NCBI GenBank assembly: GCA_003154055.1
Contig: PMCH01000184.1
Coordinates: 26,395 to 35,548, forward strand
Reading direction: 5' to 3'
Source of the DNA: Acidobacteriaceae bacterium
Lineage (GTDB): Bacteria; Acidobacteriota; Terriglobia; Terriglobales; Acidobacteriaceae
Length of the DNA stretch: 9,154 nucleotides
The notes under the pieces are model-generated. The model was not told where the DNA came from, did not search any database, and was given only the letters and a program-made list of their open reading frames with translations. Position 1 is the stretch's first letter, and each line of letters starts with the position of its first letter. The position numbers were made by a program, and so were the translations under genes. Below, piece after piece: positions 1 through 5,215 of the stretch.

Positions 1-1974
1 CTCCACCGGGAAGGGATGCATATTGATATTTCCGTACGGACAGTTGCTGGCGCACAGCCCGCAGCCGATGCACCAGTCTTCGATGATCACTTCCAGTGAA
101 TTACGCCGTCGGATCGATCCCACCGGGCATCCCACCATGCATAGCGGATCGCGGCACTGCCGGCAGGAAGTAGCCACTAGATACTTGTCGAACCTCAGAC
201 CCTCGCGCACCAACCGGGTCACGCCGTCATGCGCATCGGCACAGGCGCGAACGCACTGGTCGCACCGTGTGCAGCGCTCCAGGTCTAGCACCAGCAGGCT
301 CTGCGCTTCCATCAATCCCTGCGCCAGGAACTGGTCCACCGGGACGTTCTGCACCTGGACCGCGCGGCTGCGGTTTTCATCAATGCGCTTCTGCGCGACC
401 GCTTCCAGGCTGCGCCGCACTTCCGGAAACTTGTCTGCCATCAAGCGGAAATCTTCCGCTGAGATGCGGACCGCCTCCACGTGATCGAGCGCCGTACACG
501 TTGCGGTGCGCGGAGTTCCACTCAACAGTGCAATCTCGCCGAAGTATCCGCCGCGCGCCAGGTACGCCAGGACCAGTTCGCCGCCCGGGCGATCCTCCGC
601 CACACGGACGAATCCAATGCGGACCAGGTAGAAGCTGTCTGCCACATCACCCTGCCGGCAGATCACCTGCCCCGGACTGAAGCGGATCAGTTCGACGTGC
701 TCGCGCAGGTGGTCAATGAAATCAGGCGTGAGTGAAGCGAAGATCGGAATGCTGCGCAAATGTGAATCGAGCGCGCGCGTCCGGTAGTTGCTCTCCAGTT
801 GCGCGCGGAAAGTCTTGTTGCGTTGCAGGATGTCGAGCACGTTGCGCAGCATTTCGAGCATCACGCAATCGGTCTTCGCCCGCACCGTCGCCGAGCGCGG
901 ATAGTAGCTCATGCACGTCATCTCGCCGAACAGTTCGCCCGCCCCCAGTTCGGCGATTGGGCGGTCGTAGGGAAGGTCCACCGAGGCGTCAATTGGAATA
1001 AACGCGCGGTCGCTCTCCTCGCTGCGCCGGTCCTCTTCGCGCGGCGTGAGCAAACTCTTCAGCCGCGAGAAGAAACCCCGGCTGCTGCCCTCGGTCTTGA
1101 CGTGTGCCACCGGACTGGCCAGGAAGACTTCGGCTGTCCCTTCCATGATGTAGAACGCGGTCGAACCGAACTCGCCCTCGCGGCAAACGGTCTCCCCCGC
1201 GCGATAATGCCGCTTCACGATCGCTTTCTGATTCAGTTGCAGGAATGTTCCGGAAACATTCTGAAAAATGGGCAGGTCCAGCAGTTCGGTAGGGTCGAGA
1301 ACGTCGCCCGTCCCCAACTCGGTGCCCACCACCCGCTTATTCGTCAGCGCGCCGGTGGGACACGACACCATGCACTCGCCGCACGACACGCACGACGACT
1401 CGCCCATGGGCAGGTTGTTGTCGAACGAAATCCCCGCCTGGTATCCCTTGCCACGCCGCGCCAGAACCCAGTTGTGCCGGATGTCATCGCATCCACGAAT
1501 GCAGCGGTCGCACAGAATACACGCCTCATGGTCGACCGCAATGACCGCCGACGAATCGTCTTTCCCTCTCGGAGTCGCGCGCTTCGGGAAGCGGGAGGTC
1601 TTTATTCCCGCCTGTTCTGCCAACGCTTCCAGTTCACAGTCGCCGGAATGCTGCTGGCGAGTGCAGGGCGCCGGATGGTCCGACATCAGCAGTTCCACCA
1701 GCATGTGCCGAGCCGCCTGCACACCCTCGGTCGCCGTCTTGACGGTCATCCCCGGCTCGCACTGCCGGATGCACGAAGCCGCATACACGCGCTGCCCCAC
1801 GTCCACAACGCACATGCGGCAAACGCCCACCGGAGTTTCATTCTGCTGATGGCACAACGTGGGGATGGAGATTCCCTGCATGCGAGCCGCATCGAAAATT
1901 GTGGTTCCGGCAGGCACCGTGACGCTCTGCCCATCGATCGTCAACTGCACACCGGGAGGTGTCTTTGTGCTCAC
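1..1974 (-). CDS. HoxU/NuoG-like Fe-S subunit fused to twin cNMP-binding domains and DmsB-like ferredoxin (partial, C-terminus off window)
   Basis: The frame is open from a GTG at 1974 to the window edge, giving 658 residues and no stop. Seen in order: a plant-type 2Fe-2S domain (residues about 9-78; Cys41, 52, 55, 68, spaced as in NuoG/HoxU); a His-Cys-Cys-Cys cluster region with His100, Cys104 and Cys113 but Gln107 at the third ligand; two 4Fe-4S motifs (Cys152/155/158/162 and Cys195/198/201/205); two CRP-like cNMP-binding domains (about 235-385 and 405-530), each with a phosphate-cassette-like motif (FGEMTCMSYYPRSATV and FGEIALLSGTPRTATC, Arg360 and Arg489); then a DmsB-like ferredoxin region with Cys568/571/574/578, Cys604/607/612/616 and Cys635/638/641/645-Pro-Tyr-Gly. 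A fourth DmsB-type cluster motif would lie past the edge. The start is chosen for the strong upstream SD and the GTGA overlap with the diaphorase gene. The likely role is relaying electrons from the NADH/FMN diaphorase to an unknown acceptor, with cNMP domains sensing a ligand. It is predicted cytoplasmic: no signal peptide or TM segment is visible. The architecture is clear; the function is inferred. Confidence 0.85.
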   Translation of the reverse strand, partial: MSTKTPPGVQLTIDGQSVTVPAGTTIFDAARMQGISIPTLCHQQNETPVGVCRMCVVDVGQRVYAASCIRQCEPGMTVKTATEGVQAARHMLVELLMSDHPAPCTRQQHSGDCELEALAEQAGIKTSRFPKRATPRGKDDSSAVIAVDHEACILCDRCIRGCDDIRHNWVLARRGKGYQAGISFDNNLPMGESSCVSCGECMVSCPTGALTNKRVVGTELGTGDVLDPTELLDLPIFQNVSGTFLQLNQKAIVKRHYRAGETVCREGEFGSTAFYIMEGTAEVFLASPVAHVKTEGSSRGFFSRLKSLLTPREEDRRSEESDRAFIPIDASVDLPYDRPIAELGAGELFGEMTCMSYYPRSATVRAKTDCVMLEMLRNVLDILQRNKTFRAQLESNYRTRALDSHLRSIPIFASLTPDFIDHLREHVELIRFSPGQVICRQGDVADSFYLVRIGFVRVAEDRPGGELVLAYLARGGYFGEIALLSGTPRTATCTALDHVEAVRISAEDFRLMADKFPEVRRSLEAVAQKRIDENRSRAVQVQNVPVDQFLAQGLMEAQSLLVLDLERCTRCDQCVRACADAHDGVTRLVREGLRFDKYLVATSCRQCRDPLCMVGCPVGSIRRRNSLEVIIEDWCIGCGLCASNCPYGNINMHPFPVE

Positions 1975-3641
1975 CGGCGTCCTCCCGTGAAACAAACGCC
2001 CGCCGCGCAGCGTTTCTGCTGCAAGTGTTCATTCACCATTTCTGGAAAGTGTTTCAGCACGGAAGCAATCGGCACCGGAACGACCTGTCCCAGCCCGCAA
2101 ATCGAAGTCATCTTCATCGCCGACGAAAGCTCGTCGAGCAGTTTCAGGTCTCCTTCAGCCGATCGGCCGTCCGTCCAACCAGTCAGCATCTCGACCATCT
2201 TCTGTGATCCGACCCGGCAAGGAACGCACTTTCCGCAAGACTCATTGCGATAGAAGCGCACGGCATTCAGCGCCATGTCGAGCATGCAGCGCCCTTCGGC
2301 GCACACCACAATCGCGCCCGATCCGACCATCGATCCAGCCGCTGCCACCGCATTCCAATCCAAGGGCAGATTCGTCATCGAAGCCGGGAGGTATCCCGAC
2401 GACGGCCCTGAGGGCGCGAAGCCCAGCAACTGCCGGCCGCCGCTAATTCCGTCGGCGTATTGAAAAATCAAATCCGCGTAGCTCGTTCCCATCGGAACTT
2501 CGAATACGCCCGGGCTCTTCACATCCCCGCTGATTCCGACAAACTTCACTCCCAGCGCCCCGTTCTTTCCCTGAGCCTTATACCAGTCCACCCCACGCGC
2601 AAGAATCGCCGTCGCCAGCGTGAACGTTTCGACGTTATTGATCGCCGTAGGCTGGTTCCACAACCCATTCGTCCCCGGAAACGGCGGCTTGTTCCGCGGC
2701 TCGGCCCGCTTCCCCTCGATCGCTTCAAGCAACGCGCTCTCTTCCCCGCAGATGTATCCTCCGGGACTGACAAAAATCTCCAGATCGAACGACAAATCCG
2801 ACCCCAGAATTTTCGCGCCGATTAATTTCTCCTTGTAACAGCGCCGGATCTCGCGCTCCAGAATTTCTTTCGGCTCTTCGTATTCGTGCCGGATGTAGAG
2901 AATGCCTTGCTTCGCCCCGGTCACCAACCCGGCGACGATCATGCCCTCAATTACCAGCCACGGCACGGTCTGCAGGATGAACCGGTCCTTGATCGTCCCT
3001 GGCTCACTTTCATCCGCATTGCAAACGATATACTTCCCTGCTCCGCTGGCGTTACGAACGATCTCCCACTTCATTCCCGTGGGGAAGCCGGCCCCACCCA
3101 TCCCGCGCAGCCCGCTCGCCTTCAGGGTGGCAATCACGCCCAGGAAGTCGCGTGTCTCCAGGAGTTTCCGCAATACCGCATACGTAGGCGCGCCCTGGTA
3201 CGGATCGCACTGCACCGAAGCATGCAGATGCTCGCGCGATTCAGGCGGAAGCTGTCCACCCGAGAGCAGGTCGCGCACCATGCCCACGGCCGCCGGGCCA
3301 CTCGCGCCCGAGTAGATCATCCCGTTTACGCTGACCGCCGGAGCCTTGTCGCACCGCCCCAGGCACGACACATCGCCCAGCACAACTTCCTCCGGCCGCG
3401 ATCCACCAAACGCCTGTTGCAGCGCCGACTTCAGTTCGGTCCCGCCCCGCAAGTGGCAGCTCATATCGCCGCACACGCGCACTTCCGCCCGCGGAGGCGG
3501 AGCCAGCCGAAAATGCGGATAGAAACTGACCGTGGCGTGGATCTGGCTCAGCGGAATCTTGATTCGCTCCGCCAACAGGCGCAGTTGCTCGCCCGGCAGA
3601 TACCCGAATTCGCGCTGGATGGCGTGGAGTTCTTCGTACAC
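1971..3641 (-). CDS. Fused NuoE-NuoF / HoxF-type NADH-binding diaphorase subunit
   Basis: The 556-residue product joins a NuoE-like thioredoxin-fold 2Fe-2S domain (residues 1 to about 130; Cys57-x4-Cys62 and Cys93-x3-Cys97) to a full NuoF-like unit. The NuoF part shows the glycine-rich FMN/NADH loop around 177-189 (GMGGAGFPTG), the NADESEPGT segment at 208-216, the YICGEESALLEAIEG segment at 296-310, an SLBB region, and the N3-type 4Fe-4S site Cys469/472/475 plus Cys515. All expected cofactor ligands are present. In this family NADH reduces FMN by hydride transfer and electrons pass to the 4Fe-4S cluster. The E-F fusion resembles HoxF of NAD-reducing hydrogenases (R. eutropha type). The start is GTG 3641: the frame is open upstream to an in-frame TAG at 3725-3723, but there is no ATG, GTG or TTG in between, and GGGGA precedes it by 8 nt. 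The next gene overlaps its stop by 4 nt. A C-terminal Cys545-x4-Cys550 pair is extra. Whether it serves hydrogenase, formate dehydrogenase or another partner cannot be told here. Confidence 0.9.
   Translation of the reverse strand: MYEELHAIQREFGYLPGEQLRLLAERIKIPLSQIHATVSFYPHFRLAPPPRAEVRVCGDMSCHLRGGTELKSALQQAFGGSRPEEVVLGDVSCLGRCDKAPAVSVNGMIYSGASGPAAVGMVRDLLSGGQLPPESREHLHASVQCDPYQGAPTYAVLRKLLETRDFLGVIATLKASGLRGMGGAGFPTGMKWEIVRNASGAGKYIVCNADESEPGTIKDRFILQTVPWLVIEGMIVAGLVTGAKQGILYIRHEYEEPKEILEREIRRCYKEKLIGAKILGSDLSFDLEIFVSPGGYICGEESALLEAIEGKRAEPRNKPPFPGTNGLWNQPTAINNVETFTLATAILARGVDWYKAQGKNGALGVKFVGISGDVKSPGVFEVPMGTSYADLIFQYADGISGGRQLLGFAPSGPSSGYLPASMTNLPLDWNAVAAAGSMVGSGAIVVCAEGRCMLDMALNAVRFYRNESCGKCVPCRVGSQKMVEMLTGWTDGRSAEGDLKLLDELSSAMKMTSICGLGQVVPVPIASVLKHFPEMVNEHLQQKRCAAGVCFTGGRR
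1981..1986 (-). promoter_or_regulatory. Ribosome binding site for the Fe-S/cNMP gene
   Basis: On the minus strand this reads GGGAGG, six bases before the GTG at 1974. It lies inside the end of the diaphorase gene. Its strength and spacing decide the choice of the non-ATG start and support coupled translation with the upstream gene. Confidence 0.7.
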
Positions 3642-3661
3642 CCGGGCTGTCCCCAGATCTG

Positions 3662-3714
3662 TTTTGCGTGAGTGTGAAATCTTAACTTGGAAACCCGTTC
3701 CCGCCGACGCAAAA
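3662..3714. repeat. 8-bp perfect inverted repeat in divergent intergenic region
   Basis: TTTTGCGT at 3662-3669 is mirrored by ACGCAAAA at 3707-3714, with 37 bp between the arms. It lies just upstream of the diaphorase start and within the region shared by both divergent transcripts, so it could be a split operator or a loop. The arms are short, so chance is possible. Confidence 0.35.
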
Positions 3715-3760
3715 ATCGCACCCTAGTAACCTCGCTGCTACCCCTCGGCTGCGCTATTTC

Positions 3761-3789
3761 TTGATTTCAGCTGCAAGGTTGGATATAGG
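3761..3789 (+). promoter_or_regulatory. Candidate sigma70-type promoter for cytochrome operon
   Basis: TTGATT (3761-3766) and TATAGG (3784-3789) are separated by exactly 17 bp, in a stretch less GC-rich than the flanking genes. Each hexamer matches the consensus at four positions. Transcription would start near 3796, about 50 nt before the cytochrome ATG. It rests on sequence match alone. Confidence 0.4.
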
Positions 3790-3845
3790 TACTATCGCTG
3801 CTCCAGCTCACACTCAAACTGCGCGATAAGGGATGGCTACGCCTG

Positions 3846-5198
3846 ATGCCTGGGACTCGCAAGCTTCGGCGGGCGGTCGAATTGTTGATGATCGTTCTCT
3901 GTGCCAGCTGTTTGATGCGGCCGCAGACCCGCGAACCCGCGCCTATCGGCAAGTACAACGGTCCCGGAGGATGCGCCGCCAGCAGTTGCCACGGCAGTAT
4001 CTCGCCGAAGACCGTTCTGCGCATTCCGCAAAACGAGTACAGCATCTGGGCCGGTCAGGACAAGCACGCCCGCGCCTATCAGGTGCTCTCCAATGACGTC
4101 TCCATCCGGATGGGGCGCATTCTGAACCTCAAGACTCCTGCGGAACAGAACGAGAAATGCCTGGCCTGTCATGCGCTCTCTGTCCCACCCGAACAACGCG
4201 CGCAAACCTTCGACATCAGCGACGGCGTGAGCTGCGAGCATTGCCATGGCCCGGCGTCGGGATGGCTCGGCCCGCACACCGTCAAAGACTGGGAGAACAA
4301 GACAGGCGACCAAAAAGGCCAGCTCGGCATGTGGGATCTGCGCGACCTCGCGGTCCGCGCCCACAACTGCCTGCATTGTCACGTCGGCAACTATGACAAA
4401 TCCGTCGATCATCAGATGATCGCCGCCGGACATCCCGATCTGACCTTCGAGCTGAACCTGTTCAGCGCCGTGATGCCCCGCCATTGGCGCGACTCGAAAG
4501 ACATTCCGTGGTTCGGCACAAAAGAATGGGCGGTCGGCCAGAGCATGCAGTTCCGCGACAGTCTCCACCGTCTCGCCCGCCGCGCGCGCAGTGCGACGTG
4601 GCCCGAATATTCCGAACTCGACTGCTTCGCCTGCCATCACAGCCTGACCGCCCCGAAAGACAGCTGGCGTCAGGATGTCGGCTACGCCGGCCGCACACCG
4701 GGCGTCCCAGCGTGGAATTCCGCACGCTACGTGGTGTTTCGCTACGCCGCCGCGGAAACCGATGCCGCCACCTCAGCCAAACTCGAATCCGAAACTGCAA
4801 CCCTCGCAGGATTGATGGGCCAACTCAGCGGCGACCGCGAGCAGATCGCCGCCTCTGCCGAGCGCGCGGCCGAACTCGTCCACTCCCTCGCCTTCAAACT
4901 TAACGGCCGTGCTTACGACCAGTCCTTCACCCTGCAAATCATGCGCCGCATCGCCGCCGACTCCCGCGCCATCTCGCAGCAAGGGCAGCGCGCGGCCGAG
5001 CAAGCCACCATGACGCTCGACTCGCTCTACAACGTTTGCAAGCAGAATGGCGCGGTCAACATCGAACTCCAGAGCGCCATCGCCGGATTGTTTACTCAAG
5101 TCCAGAATCCGTCGGCCTATAACGCCCCCGCCTTCGCGGCACAACTTCAAAAGGTTGGCGCTGCCCTCGGACGCAGCAGCGCCCAGGCCGGGAACTAG
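3846..5198 (+). CDS. Exported pentahaem c-type cytochrome (cytochrome c554-like family)
   Basis: The 450-residue product begins with a basic, hydrophobic N-terminus (residues 1-24) consistent with export; CASC at 19-22 is a poor lipobox, so lipid anchoring is doubtful. Five haem-attachment sites are visible: an unusual CX4CH (CAASSCH, 43-49), then CLACH (105-109), CEHCH (130-134), CLHCH (175-179) and CFACH (260-264). Candidate distal histidines include His74, His144, His189 and His196. The segments GVSCEHCHGPASGW and DHQMIAAGHPDLTFEL match the pattern I associate with the cytochrome c554-like 'multihaem cytochrome' family. The last 180 residues have no haem motif and look helical and Ala-rich. 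The protein should act outside the inner membrane in electron transfer; donor and acceptor are unknown. The start is ATG 3846; the nearest SD-like run (AAGGGA) is 12 nt away, so the start is less certain than the frame. It is the first gene of a tight rightward set, divergent from the NADH module. Confidence 0.85.
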   Translation: MPGTRKLRRAVELLMIVLCASCLMRPQTREPAPIGKYNGPGGCAASSCHGSISPKTVLRIPQNEYSIWAGQDKHARAYQVLSNDVSIRMGRILNLKTPAEQNEKCLACHALSVPPEQRAQTFDISDGVSCEHCHGPASGWLGPHTVKDWENKTGDQKGQLGMWDLRDLAVRAHNCLHCHVGNYDKSVDHQMIAAGHPDLTFELNLFSAVMPRHWRDSKDIPWFGTKEWAVGQSMQFRDSLHRLARRARSATWPEYSELDCFACHHSLTAPKDSWRQDVGYAGRTPGVPAWNSARYVVFRYAAAETDAATSAKLESETATLAGLMGQLSGDREQIAASAERAAELVHSLAFKLNGRAYDQSFTLQIMRRIAADSRAISQQGQRAAEQATMTLDSLYNVCKQNGAVNIELQSAIAGLFTQVQNPSAYNAPAFAAQLQKVGAALGRSSAQAGN

Positions 5199-5215
5199 CG
5201 GTACCCGTCTTCAGC

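Noticed and set aside
799..2253. 484-codon open frame on the plus strand
   Set aside because: It lies antisense to the Fe-S/cNMP gene and the diaphorase end, whose cofactor motifs and domains are unmistakable. The translation is Arg/His-rich with no recognisable motif, typical of a GC-rich shadow frame.
2886..3671. 261-codon plus-strand open frame
   Set aside because: Antisense to the NuoE/NuoF domains; no motif, low-complexity Arg/His/Pro composition.
3679..3684. Possible -10 box (TAAGAT on the minus strand) for the diaphorase gene
   Set aside because: The position is reasonable, but no -35-like hexamer occurs at 16-18 bp; the nearest (TTGCGT) is 22 bp away. Not strong enough to list as a promoter.
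3902..3913. Lipobox (CASC, residues 19-22) in the cytochrome N-terminus
   Set aside because: The -3 residue is Cys rather than Leu/Val/Ile, so lipoprotein processing is not well supported; general export is the safer call.
3837..4640. 267-codon minus-strand open frame
   Set aside because: Antisense to the haem-binding part of the cytochrome, where all five haem motifs are on the plus strand.
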